Source: Lachnoclostridium sp. UBA7097 (lineage in GTDB: Bacteria > Bacillota > Clostridia > Lachnospirales > Lachnospiraceae). From it: a stretch of DNA of 33,521 bases. Location of the stretch: assembly GCA_002499945.1 (NCBI GenBank), contig DKYP01000031.1, forward strand, positions 2,086-35,606. The letters run 5' to 3'. The position numbers and the translations under genes were made by a program. The notes under the pieces were generated by a model. It was not told the origin of the DNA. It saw only the letters and a list, made by a program, of their open reading frames with translations, and searched no databases. Positions 7,798-15,109 of this stretch are shown here, in pieces (positions within the stretch are counted from its first letter, which is position 1; the number at the start of each line of letters is the position of its first letter).

Positions 7798-7965
7798 ATG
7801 GAAAGAGATTATTTAGAGTGGATTGGCAAAACTTACAGGATGCTGGTAGATAACAAGGATATTCCCAAAATGGAAAAGAAAACGCCAGATGGTGGTAAGA
7901 TTTCAGTTTACCGTGTTGTTGATATTATAAGGATTGATATAAAAAGACCAGAAACAAAAAAATAA
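7798..7965 (+). CDS. Small hypothetical protein (55 aa)
   Basis: A 55-codon frame starts at ATG 7798 behind an excellent AGGAGG and ends at TAA 7963-7965. The product begins MERDYLEWIGKTYRMLV and ends with a basic, strand-like tail (VYRVVDIIRIDIKR). The fold and function are not recognised. A stretch of about 100 bases without a convincing gene precedes it. Confidence 0.5.
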   Translation: MERDYLEWIGKTYRMLVDNKDIPKMEKKTPDGGKISVYRVVDIIRIDIKRPETKK

Positions 7966-8023
7966 CTAATATTTTTACAAGGGTTATATGTATTTTGTTT
8001 TTTAGGCAGTAATTTAAATAAAT

Positions 8024-8044
8024 GGGCTTTCTTATAGGAAGCCC
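8024..8044 (+). repeat. Hairpin repeat copy 2
   Basis: Eight-base-pair stem GGGCTTTC / GGAAGCCC (one G-U) with a TTATA loop, in the gap between the genes at 7798 and 8117. The flanks match copy 1 at 7100-7121: CAGTAA upstream and AAATATT...ATTACAA downstream. The remainder of this gap (7966-8116) shows no gene. Confidence 0.5.
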
Positions 8045-8116
8045 TCAAATATTAATATTACAAGGAATTTGAACTAAAAAAATTTTATACATAAAATGAA
8101 AGGAAAGAGAGGAATT

Positions 8117-8443
8117 ATGAACAGTATAACAGTAAATGGAACAACAATTACTTGTTCTGGAAATAATATAGTGGTTTCAAACGGAAAAATAATTGTAGAT
8201 GGAAATGTTATTCAGACGGATATAGGAAATAATGCGCAAATAACAATAGATGGGGATGTGAACAAAATTGAATGTTCTGGTTCGGTTGAAGTTCATGGAA
8301 ACAGTGGAGAAATTGAATGTAGAGGCAATTGCGCTGTAAGCGGAGATGTGAGTGGAGATATAGATTGCGGTGGCTTTGTCCAATGTGGAGATGTTTCAGG
8401 AAGTATTGTTGCTGGCGGAAGTGTCCAATGTACAAAATGTTAA
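8117..8443 (+). CDS. Gly/Val-rich repeat protein, probable beta-solenoid
   Basis: This 108-residue protein is built of short repeats of the type V-x-G-x-V-x-G-x-[IV]-x-[CA]-G, for example 'IDGDVNKIECSGSVEV', 'CAVSGDVSGDIDCGGFV' and 'SGSIVAGGSVQC'. This is the periodic pattern of bactofilin-like or other right-handed beta-solenoid proteins. A first part (MNSITVNGTTITCSGNN) shares its NG-turn style with the gene at 17684. The start at ATG 8117 follows AGAGG at good spacing; an upstream in-frame ATG at 8096 is less likely. The regularly spaced cysteines could line one edge of the solenoid. The biological role is unknown. Confidence 0.6.
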   Translation: MNSITVNGTTITCSGNNIVVSNGKIIVDGNVIQTDIGNNAQITIDGDVNKIECSGSVEVHGNSGEIECRGNCAVSGDVSGDIDCGGFVQCGDVSGSIVAGGSVQCTKC

Positions 8444-8505
8444 GATAAAACAAACAAGTTTATTGGAGTAAAGTCCACAAATACTATGGGATTGGAGGTT
8501 TCAGG

Positions 8506-8796
8506 GTGAAAGTACATAAAATGCTGGAATTATGTGAAAGGTATGGAAGCAATACAACACTTGGGGATTTGGCAAGAAAAGTACAAAGAAACAAGATTTA
8601 CAAATGTCCTGGATGTAACGGTACAGGATATATAAAAGTTAAATGTGTTGCATATTTCCCGGACCTGCATGGTGGTGGCTGGGTACAGGGATGGAAATAT
8701 AAGGATTGTGAATGTGGTTTATGTAATGGGGATGGTTACACAGAAGAAAAGTATAAACCACAAATATTATACAAAACAGCTGGAAGTAAATTATAA
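8506..8796 (+). CDS. DnaJ-type CxxCxGxG zinc-finger protein
   Basis: This 96-residue protein has two CxxCxGxG-type knuckles, 'CPGCNGTGY' and 'CGLCNGDGY', about 35 residues apart. That is the arrangement of the DnaJ cysteine-rich zinc-binding region but without a J domain. The N-terminus (MKVHKMLELCERYGSNTTLG) is helical. Small phage proteins like this are common; their partners are unknown. The GTG start at 8506 follows GGAGG. Confidence 0.6.
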   Translation: MKVHKMLELCERYGSNTTLGDLARKVQRNKIYKCPGCNGTGYIKVKCVAYFPDLHGGGWVQGWKYKDCECGLCNGDGYTEEKYKPQILYKTAGSKL

Positions 8797-8811
8797 GGAG
8801 GTTTAACCGGT

Positions 8812-9162
8812 ATGAGGATTTTGTCACAGGAAAATTTGTACAATATAGATTTACCGTATGAAATGTGTGGTTTAAGTATGGGATATATGGGAGATAAGAG
8901 TAAATTCTTTGTTTATGCATACTTTCAAGGAGCAGATAATAAAATGGCAGAATATTCTTCCGCCGAAAAAGCAAGAAAGGCTATGGAGATGTTGCAAAAA
9001 GCTTATTCTCCAATTCTTGTTATAAAAGAGCAGGAAAATGGAATAGAACCGAATATAAAACCTAATGATTTTGTTATTGGAAGTACATCTCCAATGCCTA
9101 AAGTTGAGGTTTTGGATAATTTCTATTTTCAATTTCCAACTGATGATAAAGTGGTGGTATGA
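8812..9162 (+). CDS. Phage hypothetical protein
   Basis: This 116-residue protein contains a 'YSSAEKARKAMEMLQKAY' helix typical of small phage proteins that pair with antirepressor or replication-region genes, but the family is not recognised. The start at ATG 8812 follows AAGGAGG. Its stop overlaps the next start (ATGA), indicating translational coupling. Confidence 0.6.
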   Translation: MRILSQENLYNIDLPYEMCGLSMGYMGDKSKFFVYAYFQGADNKMAEYSSAEKARKAMEMLQKAYSPILVIKEQENGIEPNIKPNDFVIGSTSPMPKVEVLDNFYFQFPTDDKVVV

Positions 9163-9392
9163 CAATGACGCAAAAATTCATCCACAAAGGCTATGCGTTG
9201 GCGCAGGCTGAATACAACTGCCACTATATGATATTTGCAGAGGACGGACGCATGGTAATGCACGTTCCATATAATAAGCCAGTCACAGAAGAAAAAGCAA
9301 AAGAATTTATAGAGGGCTGTATTATGTTTGCAGGGAAGTCAGACGAGGCTGGAGATAAGTTGTTTGAGGACGAGGAGGAAACAGATATATGA
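9159..9392 (+). CDS. Phage hypothetical protein
   Basis: This 77-residue protein has a strand-rich N-terminal half ('GYALAQAEYNCHYMIF', 'DGRMVMHVPY') and an acidic C-terminus (FEDEEETDI). It starts in the ATGA overlap with the previous gene. The family is not recognised. Confidence 0.55.
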   Translation: MTMTQKFIHKGYALAQAEYNCHYMIFAEDGRMVMHVPYNKPVTEEKAKEFIEGCIMFAGKSDEAGDKLFEDEEETDI

Positions 9393-9448
9393 CCGAAGAA
9401 ACAAAGCAGAAAATTCAAAAAATCGCACAGATGGATGGAAAGGATTGA
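9389..9448 (+). CDS. Possible 19-aa peptide
   Basis: ATG 9389 overlaps the previous stop (ATGA) and sits behind GAGGAGG; the frame encodes MTEETKQKIQKIAQMDGKD and stops at 9446-9448. It may be a leader-like peptide or the remnant of a longer gene cut by deletion. The RBS and overlap are the only evidence. Confidence 0.25.
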   Translation: MTEETKQKIQKIAQMDGKD

Positions 9449-9454
9449 GAGTGA

Positions 9455-9898
9455 ATGAAAAATTGCAACGAATGTGTATTTGGTATTCATTGGGGATTTG
9501 ATAAAGGCGGTATGCCAACAATACAAAAATGCCATGCAAAGAACATGAGTAATGAAGAAGCGGCAGAAAGAATTAAATCAAAAGAAGAATGTGATATGTA
9601 TCCAGAGGGGCATGAGTTATACAAAAGATACAAAAATGGAGAATTTTCCTGTCTTACCGCTTCACAAAGGCACTTAATCGACAAAAAGGATTTTTCAGAA
9701 CAACCAACAGCTATTTGTGGCCATATAAGAATTGGAATGGAAGCATGTTATAGAGGGGAAGGACAATATTGTTATTGCAGATTAGGTTGCACATCAAAAA
9801 CAGAGTTAGACGGCAGCGGAAAAATGTTAAAAGAAGAAAGGAAACTGCTTGGAAGTACCATTTCTAAAGCTATTGCAAAGCAAAAGGAAGTGGTTTGA
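9455..9898 (+). CDS. Cys-rich phage hypothetical protein
   Basis: This 147-residue protein has about ten cysteines spread through it: CNEC near the N-terminus, 'KCHAKN', 'ECDMYP', 'ICGHI', then 'CYRGEGQYCYCRLGC'. The pattern suggests one or two structural zinc sites. There is no signal peptide, so disulfide secretion is unlikely. The family is not recognised. Its stop is directly followed by the start of the frameshifted metallo-hydrolase gene. Confidence 0.55.
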   Translation: MKNCNECVFGIHWGFDKGGMPTIQKCHAKNMSNEEAAERIKSKEECDMYPEGHELYKRYKNGEFSCLTASQRHLIDKKDFSEQPTAICGHIRIGMEACYRGEGQYCYCRLGCTSKTELDGSGKMLKEERKLLGSTISKAIAKQKEVV

Positions 9899-10590
9899 TT
9901 GATTTTGAAGTGTTTGGGTTCTGGAAGTTCGGGTAACTGCTATCTCCTATGCCGCAATGACGAGATTTTAATCCTTGACGCAGGAATACCTATAAAAGAC
10001 ATAAAGCGTGGTTTAAATTGGCAATTGGGGGCATACAAGGTGTGTTATGCACGCATGGGTATTTAGACCACTCAAAGGCGGTTAAGGACTTTGAGAATAT
10101 GGGAATTAAAGTTTGGAAACCATTTAGCGAAAGCAACTTAACAGACCACATGAAGTTTGGCAGATTTTTGGTTCAATGTTTCCCTTTGCCACATAACAGT
10201 ATGCCGAATTTTGGGTTTTACATAAATGCGGACGGACAAAAGATTTTATATCTGACAGACTATGAATATTGCAGATTTAATTTTAAGAGTTTACAAGTCA
10301 ATCACATTATTTGTGAGTGCAATTATCAGCAGGAGTTAGTTTCAAGGGATTTAGCAAACTATGAACACAAAATCAGGGGACATTCAAGCCTTGACTATTG
10401 CAAACGGTTCATATCAGAAAATAAAACGTCTGCCCTTAGAACAGTTATTCTTTGCCACATGGGGGCAGAAACGACAATAGCCGGAGAATGTTTGGCAGAG
10501 GTTCAAAAAGTCGCAGGAAACGGCGTAAATGTGGTTGTAGCAAGGAAAGGTTTAGAAATTGAATTAATAGAAAGCGGGTGTCCATTTTGA
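9899..10590 (+). pseudogene. MBL-fold metallo-hydrolase (YycJ-like), frameshifted
   Basis: Two frames together encode an intact-looking metallo-beta-lactamase-fold protein of about 230 residues. The first frame starts TTG 9899 and reads 'LGSGSSGNCYLL', 'ILILDAGIPIKDIKRGLNW'. The second frame carries on from about 10030 with 'GVLCTHGYLDHSKAV' (THxxxDH metal motif), 'PLPHNSMPNFGFYI', 'ILYLTDYEYC' and 'VILCHMG'. The join lies in a run of five G (10027-10031), where one missing G accounts for the shift. It is therefore a pseudogene by a one-base deletion in a homopolymer, or a sequencing error. Family enzymes include YycJ-type nucleases/hydrolases and occur in phages. If expression began at TTG 10018, the first strand of the domain would be lost. 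Confidence 0.7.
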
Positions 10591-10676
10591 TAAATTTATA
10601 CCCTGCAAAATGTAATATATGCGGTGGTTTGGTGGTCTGCATAAGCAATTATATCACAGCAGAAAGAATGGATTGA
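10587..10676 (+). pseudogene. Truncated DUF3268-type zinc-finger protein (N-terminal fragment)
   Basis: TTG 10587 overlaps the preceding stop and opens a frame of 29 codons reading 'INLYPAKCNICGGLVV'. This matches, from memory, the start of DUF3268 zinc-finger proteins, which normally run past 100 residues with a second CxxC. After 'CISN' the similarity stops and the frame ends at TGA 10674-10676. It looks like the 5' stump left by a deletion. Confidence 0.45.
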
Positions 10677-10812
10677 AAGATTACTTAAATATACAGAACT
10701 GTCAGAAGATGATATGAAACAGTTAATTGAAAAAGACAAGAAAACTGCTGAAATCGTTGATAATTTTGCAAGCCTGCAACAAATATTTGGGCGGTTTGGA
10801 AGTTTTATATAA
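10645..10812 (+). pseudogene. C-terminal fragment of a phage gene
   Basis: An open frame without a usable start reads 'KEWIERLLKYTELSEDDMK' and ends 'LQQIFGRFGSFI' at TAA 10810-10812. Composition and helix pattern look like a genuine small phage protein tail. Fused directly to the DUF3268 stump, it suggests that one deletion joined the start of one gene to the end of another. No start codon or RBS is present. Confidence 0.35.
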
Positions 10813-10857
10813 ATTTTATTAATGGAAGCAGTATCCAGTTTGGGAAGGGATAAAAAT

Positions 10858-11121
10858 ATGGAAGAAATATTAAAAATTACAGAATTATTAGGAGAGGATA
10901 ATACAAAAAGATTAAGGGATGGCATTACAAAATTGCTATTAAATACTATAGAAGATGATTTACATGATATGGGTACGTATCTTATAGAATTTGAGGAATT
11001 GTTTGGAGAAGTAAGGACAGAAGTTTTTAAAGATGTAAAAGATAAAATGGTCAGGAAATACACAAATGAAATAGAAAATAAATTTGAGGAATTGTTTAAA
11101 AAATTAACCAGTGAAAAGTAG
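10858..11121 (+). CDS. Small helical phage protein
   Basis: This 87-residue, highly charged, helix-forming protein begins MEEILKITELLGEDNTKRL and ends in a coiled-coil-like tail (IENKFEELFKKLTSEK). The start at ATG 10858 follows GGGAAGGGAT; an in-frame ATG at 10822 lacks a good RBS. The family is not recognised. Confidence 0.5.
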   Translation: MEEILKITELLGEDNTKRLRDGITKLLLNTIEDDLHDMGTYLIEFEELFGEVRTEVFKDVKDKMVRKYTNEIENKFEELFKKLTSEK

Positions 11122-11126
11122 AAGCT

Positions 11127-11294
11127 ATGAAATTATCAAACAAATTAAAACACTGTTTAGATGGTAGCGGTTGTCCAAATTATGAACCAAATAATGTGTT
11201 TGATTGCAGGCAATTATTATAAAAGGCGTATGAGAGGATTAAGGAGTATGAGGAAGCGGAGGATAGGAAGAATGGAGAGGTTGACAGTAAATGA
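11127..11294 (+). pseudogene. Small Cys-containing phage gene interrupted by a nonsense codon
   Basis: From ATG 11127 the frame reads 'KLSNKLKHCLDGSGCPNY' and 'NNVFDCRQLL', then meets TAA at 11220-11222. It continues in the same frame as 'KAYERIKEYEEAEDRKNG' to TGA 11292-11294. The two halves together resemble a common small phage protein (about 55 residues), so a single substitution probably created the stop. The tail overlaps the start of the next gene. Confidence 0.5.
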
Positions 11295-11727
11295 TTTGAA
11301 TAAGGTGTACTATGACCCGTGGGAATTATGCGGAATGGATAATTATTGTAAAAGGGGTTGTTACGAAGAGGACGGCTGTACGAAAGGCTGTCATATTCTG
11401 AAAATGTATCGGAAACTTACAGAATACGAGGACCTAGAGGAACAAGGAAAACTACTGAAACTGCCTTGCGCGGTTGGGGATACGGTGTATACAATTCATA
11501 ATGTTAAAAGAAAAGGACAAATCAGCAAAGAGATATGGGAAAATGTTGTCACATCATTCAATGTTGAGCGAGATTGTGACTGGAATATAAGTTTTGAACA
11601 TGTAGAACCCAGTGGGTTGATATGCCCTAACTACTGCGAATTTAAGCATATAGGAAGTTATGTTTTCCTCACAAAATCAGCCGCAGAACAGGCGTTGAAA
11701 GAGATGGAGGGGAAGAATGGCAACTGA
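11272..11727 (+). CDS. Phage hypothetical protein with Cys cluster
   Basis: This 151-residue protein has an N-terminal Cys-rich part ('DNYCKRGCYEEDGCTKGC', near residues 20-37), then the phage-typical segment 'YRKLTEYEDLEEQGKLLKLP' with 'VGDTVYTI'. It ends in 'YVFLTKSAAEQALKEM'. This architecture is widespread in phages of gut Clostridia, usually annotated only as hypothetical. The start at ATG 11272 follows GGAGGATAGG; the frame extends further upstream but without an RBS. Its stop overlaps the next gene. Confidence 0.6.
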   Translation: MERLTVNDLNKVYYDPWELCGMDNYCKRGCYEEDGCTKGCHILKMYRKLTEYEDLEEQGKLLKLPCAVGDTVYTIHNVKRKGQISKEIWENVVTSFNVERDCDWNISFEHVEPSGLICPNYCEFKHIGSYVFLTKSAAEQALKEMEGKNGN

Positions 11728-12082
11728 AAATATTCCGCAACTCGACAAGATGATAAAGGATTTAGGAAATAAAATCAGCAAAATTACAGGAGATAAACAG
11801 AGAGATGTTGAAGAAGAAATTTTGAGGTTAAGAAAATTGTTTGAAAGCGAGGAAAAATCAATGTTACATAATGTGACCGTAAGTGAAGACAAGGTTTTAG
11901 AAGAATACTGGTGTATTCGTGCGATTAAGACAAACATTCATAATGAAAAGGTAGTTGTCGGAGAAATGAAATGCACGAACAAGCCTAGGCTGAATGAGAT
12001 TGCTGCATTTCTTAAAAACAGTGGTGCCGATTTCGTGTCGGTGGTGCAGAATTACAGGTTTGAAAATGAATTGCCGTTTTAG
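11717..12082 (+). CDS. Phage hypothetical protein
   Basis: This 121-residue protein has an N-terminal helical, coiled-coil-like half ('LDKMIKDLGNKISKI', 'EEEILRLRKLFESEEKS') and a C-terminal mixed domain ('YWCIRAIKTNIHNEKVVVGE', 'FVSVVQNYRFENELPF'). It starts 11 bases before the previous stop behind GATGGAGGGG. The family is not recognised. Confidence 0.55.
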   Translation: MATENIPQLDKMIKDLGNKISKITGDKQRDVEEEILRLRKLFESEEKSMLHNVTVSEDKVLEEYWCIRAIKTNIHNEKVVVGEMKCTNKPRLNEIAAFLKNSGADFVSVVQNYRFENELPF

Positions 12083-12103
12083 CAGGGAAAGGAGATTGAG
12101 GTA

Positions 12104-12472
12104 ATGAATACAAGAGTGACAGAAACAATTTTTAGCAGTGCGGATATGGTTATACCAATGTCAAGCGTACAGCATATTGAAAAGTATATGAAAGACGGTA
12201 CTTTAACTGGAATTAAAATCATTACGGATAAAACAAAATGGAATTTTCAGTATGACACATGGGAGAATCCAATTTATTTATCTTCCCACGATAACCATGC
12301 AGAGAGTTTCTTAAAAGCGTTTTGTAATTACATAGCGGAGCGTGACGGAATGACGGAAAGCCCAATTTATAAAGAAAAGGAAACAACATTATCAGATATG
12401 TTATCCGCTTGTTGTTGTGAAATAAAGAAATGTAGCAGGGATGAAGAAACCGAGGGCAAAGACCATGAATAA
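12104..12472 (+). CDS. Phage hypothetical protein
   Basis: This 122-residue protein contains 'SVQHIEKYMKDGTLTGIKII', a strand-helix pattern reminiscent of small phage regulators, and a C-terminal CCCEIKKC cluster. The start at ATG 12104 follows AAAGGAG. The family is not recognised. The 170 bases after it hold no convincing gene. Confidence 0.5.
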   Translation: MNTRVTETIFSSADMVIPMSSVQHIEKYMKDGTLTGIKIITDKTKWNFQYDTWENPIYLSSHDNHAESFLKAFCNYIAERDGMTESPIYKEKETTLSDMLSACCCEIKKCSRDEETEGKDHE

Positions 12473-12641
12473 AGTCGGTTGAAATACCGTTCCGCAAGAA
12501 TAAAAGAAACTTTCATGCTGGTATCATCTAAAGGTTTTATGGAAATTACGTATCACAAACACAAGATTTTATTATAAGCTATAGGATACCTTCTTATTTC
12601 AAAAAGGCGGTTGCTATATGTGACCGTCAGAAAGGGGAGTT

Positions 12642-13067
12642 TTGGTTTTGATAGTTATAATAATTATTATGTTTATTTGCCTCCTAATAATGTATGTAAA
12701 AAATCATTCATTAAAATTTGAAAATTACATTGCAGAAAAGCAACTAGAGGAAATAAGAAAAAATTTTAAAATATATAGAAATATTTCTGATTGTGGAAAT
12801 ACAGACATTGAAAAATTAAGAAATAGAAACACCGAACTTCTTATGGAGAATATGCAACTTAAATCTCTTATTGGTGCATACCGGAATGTGTTTGGCAACG
12901 GGTTTCAAAATACTTATTCTTCGCCACCGATATCAAAAGATATGGTTGACGCAGTTCGATATGCCGTGAAACACGCCCATCCAGACAGCGGAGGTAATGT
13001 GGAGGATTTCATCCATTTTCAGAAGTGCTATGAGGAATTGACGAGGAAAAATAATGAGAGATTTTAA
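12642..13067 (+). CDS. Membrane-anchored J-domain-like protein
   Basis: The N-terminus is one membrane span (VLIVIIIIMFICLLIMYV), followed by a helical, coiled-coil-like linker ('EKLRNRNTELLMENMQLK'). The C-terminus has 'VDAVRYAVKHAHPDSGGNVE' then 'FQKCYEELT', which is helix II-HPD-helix III of a DnaJ J-domain. The HPD tripeptide is what stimulates DnaK ATPase. The protein would sit in the membrane with its J-like part in the cytosol and could recruit host DnaK. Starts are TTG 12642 or TTG 12648, both behind AAAGGGGAG. The helix I region is short or absent, so activity is uncertain. Confidence 0.6.
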   Translation: MVLIVIIIIMFICLLIMYVKNHSLKFENYIAEKQLEEIRKNFKIYRNISDCGNTDIEKLRNRNTELLMENMQLKSLIGAYRNVFGNGFQNTYSSPPISKDMVDAVRYAVKHAHPDSGGNVEDFIHFQKCYEELTRKNNERF

Positions 13068-13290
13068 AAAGGCAGTTTTTAAGTTAAAAAAGAAAGAAAA
13101 AAGACTTGGAAAACACGAAGTTGGGTGCATAAACTGTGTTAGAAGCAGGCAATCAAATTCATGTTGTGACAGATGTATCGCATTTTCTGAATTTAAAAAC
13201 GTTGAAATGCTCAACAAAGAATTGAAAGAAAAAGGTCTTGACTATCTATGTGTATCAAACATTGAGGAATTGACAAGGAATGGAGGTTGA
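13054..13290 (+). CDS. Small basic Cys-rich protein
   Basis: This 78-residue protein has a very basic N-terminus (KKAVFKLKKKEKRLGKHE), then 'CINCVRSRQSNSCCDRC', likely one zinc site. It overlaps the end of the J-domain-like gene by 14 bases. The family is not recognised; nucleic-acid binding is plausible from charge only. Confidence 0.5.
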   Translation: MRDFKKAVFKLKKKEKRLGKHEVGCINCVRSRQSNSCCDRCIAFSEFKNVEMLNKELKEKGLDYLCVSNIEELTRNGG

Positions 13291-13294
13291 GAAG

Positions 13295-13450
13295 ATGACT
13301 AAATGTGATTTTTGCACACAATCAAGTCCGAGTGGTAAATGCCCTTACAGTTTGCGAGGCACAAGAGAAGATTATTGCAAAGAGGCAATAAAACAAATGG
13401 TTAAGGCTTTCGGACAAGACACAGAAAAGAAGAAAAAGAAGTTTTGGTAA
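13295..13450 (+). CDS. Small Cys-containing protein (51 aa)
   Basis: ATG 13295 behind TGGAGG opens a 51-codon frame ending at TAA 13448-13450. The product has 'KCDFCTQSSPSGKCPY' and an extremely basic end (EKKKKKFW). The CxxC plus C pattern resembles short phage zinc peptides. Confidence 0.5.
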   Translation: MTKCDFCTQSSPSGKCPYSLRGTREDYCKEAIKQMVKAFGQDTEKKKKKFW

Positions 13451-13521
13451 AAATAAAATTTCAAGATTGGAGGTAACGGAGTAGTGCGCACATAAAACCA
13501 TGGTTTACTCCAATCGGAAAA

Positions 13522-14232
13522 ATGATAAGCATTTGCGGAACAGAATTTGACTTAGCACACCCGACAAGCATTTATGTAAATTGCGACTGCATGATAGGAA
13601 TGAAACAATTTCCTGATAAATATCTCGATTTGGCGGTGGGTGATGTTCCTTATGGAATTGGAGAAAGTGGAGATAAAAACCACACAAGAGGAAAGCTAGC
13701 TACCTCAAAGGATTATAAAGCATTTAGCGGAAACGATTTGAAACCGCTTGATGATACATATTTTAAGGAATTATTTAGGGTATCGAAAAATCAAATTATA
13801 TGGGGTGCAAACCACTTTATCAGTAAAATTCCATACGATAGCCACTGTTGGATTGTTTGGGATAAGGATAATGGCGAAACAGATTTTGCAGACTGTGAAT
13901 TAGCATGGACTTCATTTGATACAGCAGTCAGAAAATTTAAGTATCGTTGGCAAGGAATGCTTCAGGAAAATATGAAAAATAAAGAAACTCGTATACACCC
14001 AACACAAAAGCCAGTTGCCCTATACGAATGGATTTTAACAAAATATGCCAAAGAGGGAGATATTATCCTTGATACCCATGTTGGTTCGGCAAGTAGCCTT
14101 ATTGCTTGCCACAACACAAATCATAAGTTTATTGGATTTGAGCTTGACGAACACTATTATAAGCTGTCAAAAGAACGACTTGACAGAGAATTGGCACAGA
14201 TGAATTTATTTGATTTTATAGGAGGTCAATAA
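13522..14232 (+). CDS. DNA methyltransferase (N6-adenine/N4-cytosine type)
   Basis: This 236-residue solitary methyltransferase has the order of a beta-class enzyme. The catalytic motif IV near residues 41-44 (LAVGDVPYGIG) comes before the SAM-binding motif I near 184-192 (ILDTHVGSASS). Between them is 'IHPTQKPVALYEWIL' (motif X-like), the usual arrangement in N6/N4 DNA methylases. The catalytic tetrapeptide is DVPY instead of the common DPPY; the aspartate and tyrosine are kept. No partner restriction gene is nearby, so a role in protecting phage DNA from host restriction or in regulation is likely. The target site cannot be read. The start at ATG 13522 has a weak ribosome binding site. Confidence 0.8.
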   Translation: MISICGTEFDLAHPTSIYVNCDCMIGMKQFPDKYLDLAVGDVPYGIGESGDKNHTRGKLATSKDYKAFSGNDLKPLDDTYFKELFRVSKNQIIWGANHFISKIPYDSHCWIVWDKDNGETDFADCELAWTSFDTAVRKFKYRWQGMLQENMKNKETRIHPTQKPVALYEWILTKYAKEGDIILDTHVGSASSLIACHNTNHKFIGFELDEHYYKLSKERLDRELAQMNLFDFIGGQ

Positions 14233-14233
14233 A

Positions 14234-14593
14234 ATGTCCTACACTGTATATTCCGACTTTGACATAGAACAGCACAAGAAAAACTTTATCCATTACCTTG
14301 AAGTCGTAATTGATGAAAACGGAAAGATAATGTACGCCGTTCCGTCACATCAAGAAAAGCTGATAAGGCTTGCGCGTGAAAAGCTGAATGTCACAAGGGA
14401 AGAATTAAACGCCATGTGTCCGCAGGAATACTACTGTGATTTTGTGACATGGCTTTGCAAAATGAGTGGTGCTTGTGCGGTTTGGGAGAATTTTATTCGG
14501 TGCGGCAAGCTGACAGAACAGCAAATAAGGGCGTTGCAGATGTTGGAAAATGAGGGATTGTATTTAGGGGAGATTCCAAGAATGGAGGTTTAG
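14234..14593 (+). CDS. Phage hypothetical protein
   Basis: This 119-residue protein begins one base after the methyltransferase stop, behind GGAGG. Segments 'ENGKIMYAVPSHQEKLIRLA' and 'CPQEYYCDFVTWLCKMSGA' are of a type seen in many gut Clostridia phages, but no function is known to me. The close spacing suggests co-translation with the methyltransferase. Confidence 0.6.
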   Translation: MSYTVYSDFDIEQHKKNFIHYLEVVIDENGKIMYAVPSHQEKLIRLAREKLNVTREELNAMCPQEYYCDFVTWLCKMSGACAVWENFIRCGKLTEQQIRALQMLENEGLYLGEIPRMEV

Positions 14594-14599
14594 AGAATA

Positions 14600-15091
14600 A
14601 TGTTAAAACCAGCACAGTTATACAAAGAAAAATTACAAGAGGAAAATATAAGGTCATGGTATAAGCCAGAAAATATATTTTGGAATGGCGGAGCAGGTGA
14701 CAGCCAAATAAATATCAACGAAGATAACTATGGCTGCCACCAATTTGTATCAGTTGATAAAGAAAATAATGTTATAGGATACATAACTTATGAAGTTGAT
14801 TGGTCTGCAATGTCAGCTGATAAATTTGGGATTATCAGTTTCAAAAAGGGCAGTATTGAATTTGTTAAAGATGTTTATAAAGCGATATGCAATTTGTTTG
14901 AAGTTTATCATATGAACAGGATATCATGGTTTGCTTATGTGGATAATCCAGCAATAAGAGGATACAGGAATTTTATTAAGAAACATGGTGGTGTAGAGTG
15001 TGCATATCATAGACAAATTACAAGATTACAAGACGGCAAACTCCATGACGCTGTTAATTTTGAGATATTGGCAGAGGAATTTCACAAATAG
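14600..15091 (+). CDS. GNAT-like acetyltransferase domain protein
   Basis: This 163-residue protein shows the strand-strand-helix pattern of GNAT N-acyltransferases: 'VSVDKENNVIGYITYEVDW' (beta 2-4), 'FVKDVYKAICNLFEVYHMNR' and 'WFAYVDNPAIRGYRNFIKKH' (the late beta 5/alpha 4 region). The usual acetyl-CoA loop (Q/R-x-x-G-x-G/A) is not obvious, so the catalytic role is uncertain. Small GNATs are frequent in phage accessory regions. Confidence 0.5.
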   Translation: MLKPAQLYKEKLQEENIRSWYKPENIFWNGGAGDSQININEDNYGCHQFVSVDKENNVIGYITYEVDWSAMSADKFGIISFKKGSIEFVKDVYKAICNLFEVYHMNRISWFAYVDNPAIRGYRNFIKKHGGVECAYHRQITRLQDGKLHDAVNFEILAEEFHK

Positions 15092-15109
15092 GAAAAGAAG
15101 GATACCGAA

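Noticed and set aside
10022..10034. Possible programmed -1 frameshift site in the metallo-hydrolase gene
   Set aside because: CAA TTG GGG GCA is not a canonical slippery heptamer in the zero frame, and no clear stimulatory structure was noticed; a lost G is simpler.
12519..12581. 20-codon frame MLVSSKGFMEITYHKHKILL
   Set aside because: No ribosome binding site and too short; it may be a remnant but cannot be supported.
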